Below, piece after piece: positions 16,666-23,868 of a stretch of DNA of 24,851 bases (the first letter of the stretch is position 1; each line of letters begins with the position of its first letter). The notes beneath the pieces are model-generated. The model searched no databases, was not told the DNA's origin, and saw only the letters and a list, made by a program, of their open reading frames with translations. This stretch comes from a virus: positions 1 to 24,851 of IMG/VR virus record IMGVR_UViG_3300008450_004754, one strand, 5' to 3'. Position numbers and translations under genes: made by a program.

Positions 16666-16840
16666 TGAATTTATATCTAAACCAGAAAAGGTTATGTCTC
16701 CAGAACTAGAAAAAATCGGTGGCAAGAAGCCTTGTGGTAAATGCGATAAAGATTCTGAAGAATATTTTTGGAATGCATCAGAACTAACTATATCTTGGGA
16801 TTGTCCAGACGGACATAAAAACTCTTATGTGGTGGGCTAA
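16652..16840 (+). CDS. Small zinc-binding protein (62 aa)
   Basis: Start chosen at GTG 16652 because a full AGGAGG (16640-16645) sits six bases upstream, inside recA; an in-frame ATG at 16628 lacks this. The protein has CGKC, then about 17 residues later CPDGH, giving a likely Cys3-His or related zinc site, plus aromatic residues (EEYFWN, TISWDC). The function is unknown. It overlaps the stop of recA and the next ATG (TAATG). Confidence 0.7.
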   Translation: MPDLNEFISKPEKVMSPELEKIGGKKPCGKCDKDSEEYFWNASELTISWDCPDGHKNSYVVG

Positions 16841-17154
16841 TGTCAGAAAGATCTGAAGTAAAGCGTGATGGCGCTAAGGCTCAAAAGAATTCTGGGCGTG
16901 GCGATTATCAAAAAGGTGATGCAAAATGGAAACAGTTTCTTGTAGACTATAAGGAAGCTTCCGCTTCGTTTACATTAAATAAACCTGTATGGTCAAAGAT
17001 CTGTACAGATACATTTAAGGTCAGCAGAGATATGCATCCAGCATTAAAGATTATTATTGGAACTGAGTCTAAAGTTAGACTTGGTATTATTGAGTGGGCA
17101 GTACTAGAAGAGCTGATCCAATTCTGGGAGGATAACAATGGCGAACAAGCGTAG
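16840..17154 (+). CDS. Putative PD-(D/E)XK nuclease, Holliday junction resolvase-like
   Basis: 104 residues. The basic start (AKAQKNSGRGDYQKGDAKW) followed by FLVDYKEASASF gives an Asp, then D-x-K about ten residues later, the core of a PD-(D/E)XK nuclease. The loop 'SGRGD.QKGD' and the strand 'PALKIII' after a helix resemble archaeal-type and phage Hjr resolvases. It could cut recombination junctions made by the neighbouring RecA, or nick branched DNA before packaging. The assignment comes from motif spacing only, and the family's usual upstream Glu is not obvious. Confidence 0.5.
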   Translation: MSERSEVKRDGAKAQKNSGRGDYQKGDAKWKQFLVDYKEASASFTLNKPVWSKICTDTFKVSRDMHPALKIIIGTESKVRLGIIEWAVLEELIQFWEDNNGEQA

Positions 17155-17266
17155 GTTTAACGATACTATTATTAAAAATGGTATGATTGTAAAGATTCGC
17201 AAGGACGGAACAATTAGATCGATAGTTGGTCCATATACACCAAACCATAAGAAGGTCAAGAAATGA
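17138..17266 (+). CDS. Basic 42-residue peptide
   Basis: GGGAGG lies six bases before the ATG at 17138. The 42 codons encode a Lys/Arg-rich peptide (MANKRRFNDTIIKNG, VKIRKDGTIRSIVGPYT, HKKVKK) with a short beta-hairpin-like middle. Probably nucleic-acid-binding by charge; family not recognised. It overlaps the preceding gene by 17 bases and the next by four (ATGA). Confidence 0.65.
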   Translation: MANKRRFNDTIIKNGMIVKIRKDGTIRSIVGPYTPNHKKVKK

Positions 17267-17418
17267 AAGAGATTCTCTATACAACATTAACTGGTATTGC
17301 CGTAGGCGGTATCTTTAGTATCTTTAAGCTTCCAATTCCAGCACCACCAGTATTTGCAGGGCTAATGGGCATTGTTGGTTTATGGATTGGCTATGGAATA
17401 GTTCAGAGGTTTATTTAA
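17263..17418 (+). CDS. XapX-domain small membrane protein (51 aa)
   Basis: 51 residues with two hydrophobic segments (about 5-20 and 30-48) joined by the loop FKLPIPAPP, the hallmark of the XapX family (DUF1427). The glycine spacing (GIAVGGIFS and GLMGIVGLWIGYG) also fits that family. XapX proteins are small inner-membrane proteins of unknown function. The gene begins in an ATGA overlap and ends in a TAATG overlap, so it is firmly part of the recombination operon. A role in remodelling the host membrane or as a holin-like protein is speculation. Confidence 0.75.
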   Translation: MKEILYTTLTGIAVGGIFSIFKLPIPAPPVFAGLMGIVGLWIGYGIVQRFI

Positions 17419-17522
17419 TGACCGCATTTTTATTTGGATTAATGATAGGATTTATAATTGGATATCCGATAGGACTATTCATAGACAAGTTAGACAAGAG
17501 GATTAAGAATGGCGGACGATAA
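17418..17522 (+). CDS. 34-residue single-span membrane peptide
   Basis: TAATG start. One hydrophobic glycine-rich helix (FLFGLMIGFIIGYPIGLFI, about 4-22) followed by a charged tail (DKLDKRIKNGGR), so the positive C-terminus is likely cytoplasmic. No family recognised. It sits directly after the XapX gene and overlaps the next gene by 14 bases. The two may form one membrane complex; that is inference from position. Confidence 0.6.
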   Translation: MTAFLFGLMIGFIIGYPIGLFIDKLDKRIKNGGR

Positions 17523-17847
17523 GAACACCCTTGAACTTATTAGTTCAATAACAGAGTTTAATGATCTTCATGAGTATATGAAGGATGAGCAGTTAGATAG
17601 AGCATTAGCAATTGTTGTTAAACTGCTTATGAATCCAGATGTACCTTCAGCAAAGGCCCCATATTTAATTATTGAGCTTCAGGCTATGTCTACAAAGTTT
17701 TCCATGATGGCTTCTTATTATTCTACTATAGCTAAAGATAAAGCTGGTACAACAAATAATAATAAAAAGAATATCTACTATTCAGCAAAGGAGTCAATCG
17801 ATAAACTTGTGGATGCCCTCAAGTATGTCGTTCGTTACAATGGCTAG
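17509..17847 (+). CDS. Hypothetical all-alpha protein (112 aa)
   Basis: Helical and mildly acidic (MADDKNTLELISSITEF, LDRALAIVVKLLMNP, AYL-type helix APYLIIELQAMSTKFSMMASYYS, then KESIDKLVDALKYVVR). An Asn/Thr/Lys-rich loop lies near residue 80. No catalytic motif. Its stop overlaps the start of the Cas4-like nuclease by eight bases, so it may be an accessory or regulatory partner of that nuclease. Confidence 0.65.
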   Translation: MADDKNTLELISSITEFNDLHEYMKDEQLDRALAIVVKLLMNPDVPSAKAPYLIIELQAMSTKFSMMASYYSTIAKDKAGTTNNNKKNIYYSAKESIDKLVDALKYVVRYNG

Positions 17848-18625
17848 AGATATAGTAAAGAATCTTAAATTTAAAAAGCATACTGGCAAACACTTCGATC
17901 CAGAAAAGTTTGCACAATTGCTTGATGAATCCTATCGCAATACAAAACGTGCAGACGGAGAGATGACTAAGAAGTCATTTAGCCCAAGTTCTCTTGGGTA
18001 CGGTCATGGCACATGTCCAAGATATTGGTATATGGCATTTAGCGGAGCAATGTTTATTGACGATAACGATGCTGTTGCTGTTGCTAATATGGCACAGGGA
18101 ACACAGGCACACGAGAGACTTCAAAAGTTAATTGCTACAATGCCAGAGTTTAGAATGGAAGAAGAGGAAATTGTAAACGAATATCCTCCAATTAGAGGCT
18201 TCATAGACTTGATTATGGAATATGATAACGAAATGGTTATTGGAGAAATCAAGACGGCTAAGCAGGAAGTATGGGATGCAAGACAGGCTGAGATGAAGCC
18301 AACAGCAAACCACATGCTCCAACTGCTTACATATATGAAATTAAAGAATGCTAAAGAAGGTTTCTTTCTGTATGAGAATAAAAATACTCAAGAGCTCATT
18401 GTTATTCCAATCTCAATGAATGAAAAGAATACAGAGATTATCGAAGACCTATTTGTTTGGATGTGCGAAGTATGGGATAACTTTAAAGAAGGAGATCTTC
18501 CTATGCGCCCAGAAGGAGCATCAAAGTCTAAGATGCCTTGCACATATTGCCCAATTAAAAAAGAATGTTACTCAGGTTTAATTGGAACAGTCCAAATAGA
18601 GTCATATAAGGTTCCTAAACTATGA
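17840..18625 (+). CDS. Cas4/RecB-like PD-(D/E)XK nuclease with Fe-S cysteines
   Basis: 261 residues from the ATG at 17840, just before the upstream stop; the in-frame ATG at 17807 lies deeper in the neighbour and is not preferred. The nuclease core has H91 (QAHERLQ), D123 (RGFIDLI) and E136-x-K138 (IGEIKT). Four cysteines, C59 (GTCPRYW) at the N-terminal side and C234, C237 and C243 (CTYCPIKKEC) near the C-terminus, match the split Fe-S cluster motif of Cas4 and AddB-type nucleases. Phages use such enzymes as exonucleases in recombination or to process host DNA. There is no CRISPR array or Cas1/2 here, so a replication/recombination role is more likely than adaptation. Confidence 0.85.
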   Translation: MARDIVKNLKFKKHTGKHFDPEKFAQLLDESYRNTKRADGEMTKKSFSPSSLGYGHGTCPRYWYMAFSGAMFIDDNDAVAVANMAQGTQAHERLQKLIATMPEFRMEEEEIVNEYPPIRGFIDLIMEYDNEMVIGEIKTAKQEVWDARQAEMKPTANHMLQLLTYMKLKNAKEGFFLYENKNTQELIVIPISMNEKNTEIIEDLFVWMCEVWDNFKEGDLPMRPEGASKSKMPCTYCPIKKECYSGLIGTVQIESYKVPKL

Positions 18626-18900
18626 TTTGTGCAAATAAAGAATGCGCTAAAGATTTTGAGCCAAAGACGCACAATCAAAAGTATTGTACTGATGAGTGCT
18701 GCAGAGTTGCAACAAATCGTAGGATTATGGAAAAGTATTATGAGAAGAAGGCTATTCGAAATGGTGCTGCTCGTGGATGTAAAAAATGTAATGCTCAGTT
18801 GAGCAGATATAATGAAACAACACTATGCGCCTCATGCCAAAAGAAAATAGACATAACTAAAAGATCTAAGATAATGGGTATGCTTGATGAAATTAGCTGA
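18622..18900 (+). CDS. Double zinc-finger protein (92 aa)
   Basis: Starts in an ATGA overlap with the Cas4-like gene. Cysteines come in two groups: CANKEC with YCTDECC about 14 residues later, and CKKC with CASC about 13 residues later. These give two treble-clef or ribbon-like fingers joined by a basic helix (NRRIMEKYYEKKAIRNG). The first finger with its basic helix resembles the DNA-binding fingers attached to phage endonucleases and homing enzymes, but no nuclease motif is present. Likely DNA-binding; exact role unknown. Confidence 0.7.
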   Translation: MICANKECAKDFEPKTHNQKYCTDECCRVATNRRIMEKYYEKKAIRNGAARGCKKCNAQLSRYNETTLCASCQKKIDITKRSKIMGMLDEIS

Positions 18901-19453
18901 GCTTGTTAAGACTAAAGCTAACCGAGTGTTGGGTATAGACGCATCTACGAATTCGGTTGCATTCTGCTTGATGGAAAATGATAAGCCGTTGAAGTGGGGT
19001 AAAATAGATTTTGTTGGTGCAGATATATATGAAAAGATATACGACGCTAAAAAGAAGATGCACGTAATGCTTGATGAATTAAAGGCTGACTATATTGCCG
19101 TAGAGGGTGCGATACTTGTCAGATCTCCTGATGCGGTAATAAAACTATCATATGTATATGGAGTTGTTATTGCTGAGCTTATGTCTACTGGAGCGTCTGT
19201 TATTACTATATCACCCAGTTCTTGGCAGGCATATATTGGAAATAAAAACCCAACAAAAGATGAGAAGCAGGCGATAAGAGTAAAGAACCCAGGATATGCT
19301 GATTCATGGTATAAAACTCAATTGCGTAATATGCGTAAGCAAAGAACTGTAGACTACTTTAATAAAAAGTATGGTCTATCACTAAAAGATTTTGATGTTG
19401 CAGATGCATTCGGCATTGCACACTATGCAAATAAGGTGTTGACAGAACGATGA
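18887..19453 (+). CDS. ruvC: RuvC-like Holliday junction resolvase
   Basis: 188 residues, RNase H fold. Acidic catalytic residues are D18 (LGIDAST), E73 (AVEGAIL) and D170/D173 (DVADAFGIAHY), the order seen in RuvC. 'SPSSWQAYIGN' and a basic stretch (KTQLRNMRKQR) fill the DNA-binding middle. It would resolve four-way junctions so that branched DNA can be packaged. ATG 18887 is preferred to the adjacent TTG at 18884, and both lie in the end of the zinc-finger gene. Confidence 0.82.
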   Translation: MKLAELVKTKANRVLGIDASTNSVAFCLMENDKPLKWGKIDFVGADIYEKIYDAKKKMHVMLDELKADYIAVEGAILVRSPDAVIKLSYVYGVVIAELMSTGASVITISPSSWQAYIGNKNPTKDEKQAIRVKNPGYADSWYKTQLRNMRKQRTVDYFNKKYGLSLKDFDVADAFGIAHYANKVLTER

Positions 19454-19596
19454 AGTTATATCAAAGCCAAACATGGCTATATCGTAGATACATAGTACAA
19501 AAGAAAACAGTTACAGAAATTGCAGCAGAGTGTGGCGTATCATCTATGACTATACAGAGATACTTAGAACAGTTTGGATTAATTAAGAAAAGATGA
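19450..19596 (+). CDS. 48-residue helix-turn-helix peptide
   Basis: ATGA overlaps at both ends bracket a 48-codon frame. The middle (TVTEIAAECGVSSMTIQRYLEQFGL) is a textbook HTH: hydrophobic first helix, Gly turn, Ser-Ser-x-x-Ile recognition helix. The rest is basic (LYRRYIVQKK at the N-terminus, IKKR at the end). It is a minimal DNA-binding protein without a visible effector domain, like short phage regulators or the region-4 part of sigma-like proteins. Confidence 0.7.
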   Translation: MKLYQSQTWLYRRYIVQKKTVTEIAAECGVSSMTIQRYLEQFGLIKKR

Positions 19597-20342
19597 AGAC
19601 AGAAAGAATTACAACAGAATCAATTACTTTTAGCAAAGTGTTGAATTCTTTTTATGTATATACTGGAGATCAAACAGATAAATACGTTCAGGCTACCTGC
19701 AGAGAACAGGGATACTGGGATAAAGAGCTTACAGAATGGATGATTCGTAACATACAGCCTGGCTGGGTGTGTTTGGATATTGGAGCGAATATATTCTACT
19801 TTACAGAAGTTATGGCAAGAAGGGTCGGACCATCTGGTCGTGTGCTGGCATTTGAGCCAATAGAAAGGCTATGCAAGTCATATACAGTTGCTACAATTCT
19901 AAACGATTATTCTAATGTTGGGCAGATTGATGTATTTAATATAGCATTATCAAATAAAAAAGATAACATGGTTTTAAATATTTGGGAAGAAAATATTGGC
20001 GGGTCTGGTATAGTTCATGAGCATCAGTCTGGTAATCATGGTCAGTATGGAAATTTTTACACAGAAGAGATAAATGCAGATACATTAGATTCAACATACA
20101 CTGGCAAAATTGATTTTATGAAGATAGATGTAGAGGGTCATGAAAGATTTGTATTTGAGGGATTTTCTGAGGAAGCCCGTAAATGTCCTTTGCTAGTTGT
20201 TGAACTTGGATCTGGACAACCAGATGAGTTTTTGGTAGAATTAAACGATAAATATACAATGGAATTTTTAAATGGGGAAGCGGCCACATTTGAAAGAATA
20301 AAAGAGCATGATGTAGTTAATGTTCTACTTAGGAGAAGATAA
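19593..20342 (+). CDS. FkbM-family SAM-dependent methyltransferase
   Basis: 249 residues, Rossmann methyltransferase. The SAM-binding motif LDIGANIFYF (61-70) differs slightly from the usual DIGANxGxF by having Phe where Gly is common. The acidic loop AFEP follows, and the FkbM signature MKIDVEGHE ends at residue 184. FkbM enzymes O-methylate sugars, polyketides or similar hydroxyls. In a phage the target may be a glycan, a modified nucleotide or a virion component; nothing here decides it. It lies in the same overlap-linked run as ruvC and the DUF1599-like gene. Confidence 0.82.
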   Translation: MKTERITTESITFSKVLNSFYVYTGDQTDKYVQATCREQGYWDKELTEWMIRNIQPGWVCLDIGANIFYFTEVMARRVGPSGRVLAFEPIERLCKSYTVATILNDYSNVGQIDVFNIALSNKKDNMVLNIWEENIGGSGIVHEHQSGNHGQYGNFYTEEINADTLDSTYTGKIDFMKIDVEGHERFVFEGFSEEARKCPLLVVELGSGQPDEFLVELNDKYTMEFLNGEAATFERIKEHDVVNVLLRRR

Positions 20343-20683
20343 TGCTTAAGCCAGTATTTGAAGATGTAACAACATTTAATTGTAGTGACCTATACCTAAG
20401 ATCTGTAGGTGCGCCAGCGGGTAATGCAATTTGGTCAACATGCCATGAGATTGCTCACATGCTTATTGAAAAGAATATATCATATGGCAACTCAGCCTTA
20501 GAGCCAGCTAGAATATTTTCGACGGCAGATAGCGTAGAGCAACTCAAGGTTAGAATCGATGATAAATTAAATAGAGTTAAAAATAATCAAGGTTACGCAG
20601 GAGATAATGATATTGATGATCTGATTGGCTATTTGGTTTTATATAAAATAGCTAAATCTCAGGTTGCTATTTCAGTCGACTAG
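20342..20683 (+). CDS. DUF1599-like protein (113 aa)
   Basis: TAATG start after the methyltransferase. The core 'LIEKNISYGNSALEPARIF' followed by 'VRIDDKLNRV' and 'DDLIGYLVLYKIA' matches my memory of the DUF1599 family (a nucleotide-modification-associated domain, all-alpha, found in phages). Conserved Lys-Asn-x-x-Tyr-Gly and Asp-Asp residues suggest a nucleotide-binding site, but no reaction is established. Its pairing with a methyltransferase is suggestive. It ends four bases before the next -10 box. Confidence 0.65.
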   Translation: MLKPVFEDVTTFNCSDLYLRSVGAPAGNAIWSTCHEIAHMLIEKNISYGNSALEPARIFSTADSVEQLKVRIDDKLNRVKNNQGYAGDNDIDDLIGYLVLYKIAKSQVAISVD

Positions 20684-20692
20684 AAGTATAAT
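20664..20692 (+). promoter_or_regulatory. Promoter for the terminase genes (possible leaderless mRNA)
   Basis: TTGCTA (20664-20669, 4/6), 17-base spacer, TATAAT (20687-20692). The -10 ends eight bases before the ATG at 20701, so transcription would start about at the ATG. No Shine-Dalgarno lies between, which points to a leaderless mRNA. Confidence 0.6.
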
Positions 20693-20700
20693 ACTAGTAT

Positions 20701-21240
20701 ATGGAAATTGAACTAGCAGATCATTATGATCGCATGAATAAAGTAGTTGAAGAACTGCTTAAAGGAAATAACCCAACCCAGATTGCCACTTTAACGGGCT
20801 TTAAACGTGCCGAAGTAGTTGAGCTGATAGGTGAGTGGAAAACAGTCGTACACAACGACACAGCGGCCAGAGAGAGGGCTAAAGAGGCTATTGTTGGAGC
20901 AGACCAACATTATGCAATGCTTATTAAAGAAGCCTGGAAGACCGTAGAAGATGCAGATCAGGCTGGTCAGCTTAGCGTTAAATCTGGAGCATTAAAACTA
21001 ATTGCAGATATTGAAGGCAAACGCATTGGTATGCTTCAAGAAGTTGGGCTTCTAGATAACGCAGAGCTTGCGACACAGTTAGCAGAAACAGAACGTAAGC
21101 AAGATATCCTTGTAAAGATTTTAAAAGAAGTAACTGCAACCTGTCCAAAATGTAAGATGGATGTTGCTAAGAGACTTTCTCAAATTACTGGAATAGTAGA
21201 GCCAGTAGTACTTGACGCAGAGGAATCTAGTGGATCTTAA
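20701..21240 (+). CDS. terS: Terminase small subunit
   Basis: 179 residues. An N-terminal HTH (about 12-40: VVEELLKGNNPTQIATLTGFKRAEVVELI) would bind the packaging site. A long helical oligomerisation region follows (about 60-140). Near the C-terminus a CPKC knuckle and an acidic end (DAEESSGS) may contact the large subunit. Identification rests on this layout and on overlap with the large terminase gene. It has its own promoter but no Shine-Dalgarno. Confidence 0.75.
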   Translation: MEIELADHYDRMNKVVEELLKGNNPTQIATLTGFKRAEVVELIGEWKTVVHNDTAARERAKEAIVGADQHYAMLIKEAWKTVEDADQAGQLSVKSGALKLIADIEGKRIGMLQEVGLLDNAELATQLAETERKQDILVKILKEVTATCPKCKMDVAKRLSQITGIVEPVVLDAEESSGS

Positions 21241-23020
21241 TTTTAATGATCTTATTGATATTCTAGATGGCGAAGAGTTTGATGAGCGTCCAGTAGATCT
21301 ACGAACATTTGTAACTAGTCCAGAATTTCTTGGACTGCCACCACTTTCAGAGTATCAGTATACATTAATTGAAAAGTCTTCTCAGGTTTATAAGGAATCA
21401 ACTCTAATAAAATTATTTGGTGAAGAAGAAGGCAAAAGAACATACAAGCAAACTGCTAACGAGGTTGTTGCTCAATTAGGCAAAGGTTCTGGAAAAGATT
21501 ATTGTTCTACAATATCTGTGGCCTATATAGTATATTTACTATTATGTTTAAAGGATCCAGCACATTATTATGGAAAGCCTCCTGGAGATTCTATTGATAT
21601 TATTAATATTGCTATTAACGCACAGCAGGCTAGCAACGTGTTCTTTAAAGGATTTAGAACACGCATAGACAAGTCGCCTTGGTTCGTAGGAAAGTATTCA
21701 GAAAAAGCTTCTGAAATTAAGTTTAATAAGAATATTACAGTTCACTCAGGTCACTCAGAGCGTGAGGCCTGGGAAGGATATAACGTTATTGTTGTTATCC
21801 TTGATGAGATTTCTGGTTTTAGCATTGAGAATACAACTGGACATGAGCAGGCAAAGACTGGTAGCGCTATCTATGAGATGTATAGGGCATCAGTTGATTC
21901 TCGCTTTCCAGACTACGGCAAGGTAATACTCCTTTCATTCCCACGATATAAGAATGATTATATACAACAGAGATATGATGACGTTATTGCTGAAAAAGAA
22001 ACTGTTATTAGGTCACATCATTTTAAACTAGACACAGATTTGCCAGATGGAACGGAAGGCAATGAGTTTGATATTGAGTGGGAAGAAGACCATATTGTTT
22101 CTTACAAGTATCCAAGAATGTATGCTCTTAAGAGACCTACATGGGAAATTAATCCTACAAGAAGTATAGATGATTTTAAGGTAGCCTTTTATAAAAATGC
22201 ACCAGATGCACTAGGAAGATTTGCATGCATGCCAGCAGAAGCAATTGACGCTTTCTTTAAGTCTAGAGAGAAGATCGAGAAAGCTTTTAATAACATGGCT
22301 CTTGCGGTAGATGACTTTGGTAGATTTGAAGACTGGTTTGCACCAGATCCAGATAAAGAATATTTCTTGCACGTCGACCTTGCACAAAAGCATGACCATT
22401 GTGCAGTTGCTATGGCGCATGTGCAGAAATGGGTGAATGTAAAAGTAACTGATACCTACTCTCAGCCAGCACCAATTGTAGAAGTTGATGCAGTTAGATA
22501 TTGGACACCGACTGCAGATAAATCTGTAGACTTTACAGAAGTAAAAGATTACATTTTGTCTCTTAGAACTAAGGGCTTCAAAATCCGTGTCTGCACATTT
22601 GACCGCTGGAATTCACACGATATGATGCAGCAGCTAAAGCAATACGGAATTAATACTGAAACATTATCTGTTGCAAAGAAGCACTATGATGATATGGCTA
22701 TGGTTGTTGCAGAAGATAGATTAACTGGGCCAGCAATAAAACTTTTAATTGATGAATTGCTTCAGCTTAAAATTATGAGAGATAAAGTTGATCACCCTAG
22801 AAAAGGTTCAAAAGACTTAGCGGACGCAGTTTGTGGATCTATTTATAATGCTATTAGCAGAAGCAGACCACAAAACAATGAAGAAATAGATATACATACC
22901 TATAGTTCTCTAAAGTGGGATAGAGAAGATGAGGATGACACAATAGTAACAAACATGATCAGGGCACCTAGAATGCCAAAAGATCTATCTGATGTATTAG
23001 ACGGAATGGAAATAGTATGA
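21230..23020 (+). CDS. terL: Terminase large subunit (ATPase and nuclease)
   Basis: 596 residues from GTG 21230, chosen because AGAGGA (21219-21224) sits five bases upstream; an in-frame TTG at 21212 lacks it. The packaging ATPase has Walker A GKGSGKD (84-90) and Walker B VVILDE (188-193), with E193 as the catalytic Glu. The RNase-H-like nuclease has D383 (HVDLAQKHDH), D458 (TFDRWNSHD) and D532 (DLADAV). It cuts concatemers and pumps DNA into proheads. The next gene overlaps its stop. Portal and capsid genes are not in the window and would be expected downstream or around the circular map. Confidence 0.92.
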   Translation: MDLNFNDLIDILDGEEFDERPVDLRTFVTSPEFLGLPPLSEYQYTLIEKSSQVYKESTLIKLFGEEEGKRTYKQTANEVVAQLGKGSGKDYCSTISVAYIVYLLLCLKDPAHYYGKPPGDSIDIINIAINAQQASNVFFKGFRTRIDKSPWFVGKYSEKASEIKFNKNITVHSGHSEREAWEGYNVIVVILDEISGFSIENTTGHEQAKTGSAIYEMYRASVDSRFPDYGKVILLSFPRYKNDYIQQRYDDVIAEKETVIRSHHFKLDTDLPDGTEGNEFDIEWEEDHIVSYKYPRMYALKRPTWEINPTRSIDDFKVAFYKNAPDALGRFACMPAEAIDAFFKSREKIEKAFNNMALAVDDFGRFEDWFAPDPDKEYFLHVDLAQKHDHCAVAMAHVQKWVNVKVTDTYSQPAPIVEVDAVRYWTPTADKSVDFTEVKDYILSLRTKGFKIRVCTFDRWNSHDMMQQLKQYGINTETLSVAKKHYDDMAMVVAEDRLTGPAIKLLIDELLQLKIMRDKVDHPRKGSKDLADAVCGSIYNAISRSRPQNNEEIDIHTYSSLKWDREDEDDTIVTNMIRAPRMPKDLSDVLDGMEIV

Positions 23021-23268
23021 GTATATACCAAGAAAAAGCTAAAGAGTGTAAGTGTTGTGGAAAACATGTACCGCTACCAACAGTACTAAAAGAGTATAAT
23101 GGTATACAGGTATGCCCTACGACATTTGCAAATATTGTAGAGTATAAAAGAATATGGAAGTCTTTGGGGACTAGACCTATGGGTAATATTAGAAAGCATT
23201 TTTCTGAATATGTACAGCAGGTAGTCGAAGAAACCATTGACAAAAATGAAGACGGCACGTTACAATAG
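23017..23268 (+). CDS. Small zinc-finger protein (83 aa)
   Basis: ATGA overlap with terL. The N-terminal CKCCGKHVP and later VCPTTF supply Cys/His ligands for a likely treble-clef zinc site. A basic middle (EYKRIWKSLGTRP) and an acidic C-terminus follow. The position just after terL hints at a packaging or nuclease accessory role. The last ~30 bases also hold the tRNA promoter. Confidence 0.7.
   Translation: MSIYQEKAKECKCCGKHVPLPTVLKEYNGIQVCPTTFANIVEYKRIWKSLGTRPMGNIRKHFSEYVQQVVEETIDKNEDGTLQ
23237..23266 (+). promoter_or_regulatory. Promoter for the tRNA gene
   Basis: TTGACA (23237-23242), 18-base spacer, TACAAT (23261-23266), lying inside the end of the upstream gene. The predicted start near 23273 is about three bases before the mature tRNA 5' end. 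Confidence 0.6.
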
Positions 23269-23275
23269 ACACTTG

Positions 23276-23349
23276 GCAACAGTAGCCAAGTTGGTTAAGG
23301 CCCCGAACTCATAATTCGGCTATCGTAGGTTCAAGTCCTACCTGTTGCA
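23276..23349 (+). tRNA. tRNA with anticodon CAU (Met or Ile2)
   Basis: A full cloverleaf can be drawn: acceptor GCAACAG with CTGTTGC, D arm GCC with GGC, anticodon stem CCGAA with TTCGG around loop CTCATAA (anticodon CAT), and T arm GTAGG with CCTAC around TTCAAGT. Discriminator A73; the CCA end is not encoded. The G1-C72 pair and the absence of a GGG/CCC anticodon stem exclude initiator tRNA-fMet. It is therefore elongator tRNA-Met or tRNA-Ile2, which reads AUA after lysidine modification of C34. The downstream gene's AAAGGAG begins within two bases of the 3' end. Confidence 0.93.
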
Positions 23350-23361
23350 CAAAGGAGATTT

Positions 23362-23679
23362 ATGTACGAAGAGGAAGAGGAAGATATGAAAATGTCACAT
23401 TATTTAGAGATAGGCGCTATTTCTTTAGAAGGTGTTGATGAAAATGGCGAAATGATATTTTCAATTAGTGAGAATGCAAAAGAGATAGCACCAGAATTAT
23501 GGCAAGCACATATAGAGTATGTTGACTCTGCTATGATGAAGTTGTATGAAGAAGGTTTGATGGAGGTTGAATACGATGAAAATCTTGAAGCAACTCTTCA
23601 TCTTAGTCCAGAAGGACACAAGATAGCAAAGGAAATGGGACTGATTGAAATGGATATCAGAGAAATCCCAAACGATTAG
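23362..23679 (+). CDS. Acidic hypothetical protein (105 aa)
   Basis: Strong AAAGGAG before the ATG. A very acidic start (YEEEEEDMKM), then an alternating helix/strand pattern (HYLEIGAISLEGVDENGEMIFSI, MMKLYEEGLMEVEYDENLEATLHLSPEGHKIAKEMG) with the outline of a winged helix: helix, strand pair, 'L-x-x-x-G-x-x-x'. No catalytic residues. Possibly a regulatory or DNA-mimic-like protein, given the charge, but unproven. Confidence 0.68.
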   Translation: MYEEEEEDMKMSHYLEIGAISLEGVDENGEMIFSISENAKEIAPELWQAHIEYVDSAMMKLYEEGLMEVEYDENLEATLHLSPEGHKIAKEMGLIEMDIREIPND

Positions 23680-23688
23680 GAGATAAAA

Positions 23689-23868
23689 ATGCCTTGGGAA
23701 ATTAAAAGAAATGCGGCTGGTTGCAAAGGATACGCTGTTGTAAAGCAGGGTAGCGGTGAGCTAGTAGGATGCCATGCTGGAGAAAGCGCAGCACAGGCTC
23801 AGCTAAGAGCCCTGTATGCATCTGAGTCAGATTCAGAAAAGATGAAGGATAAGAAAAAGATTCTTTAA
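23689..23868 (+). CDS. Small phage protein (59 aa) with a GCHxxxxxAxAQxxAL motif
   Basis: TAGGAGATAAAA precedes the ATG at 23689. The sequence has WEIKRNAAGCKGYAVV, then GELVGCHAGESAAQAQLRAL, YASES and a Lys-rich tail. The 'G-x-V-x-G-C-H-x(5)-A-x-A-Q-x-x-A-L-Y-A-x-E' arrangement is common in short phage proteins and at the ends of some head-module proteins. Its function is not known to me. The stop codon lies inside the AT-rich terminator hairpin. Confidence 0.7.
   Translation: MPWEIKRNAAGCKGYAVVKQGSGELVGCHAGESAAQAQLRALYASESDSEKMKDKKKIL

Noticed and set aside
17840-18625. CRISPR-linked Cas4
   Set aside because: No repeat-spacer array and no Cas1/Cas2 nearby; phages often carry Cas4/RecB-like nucleases for recombination.
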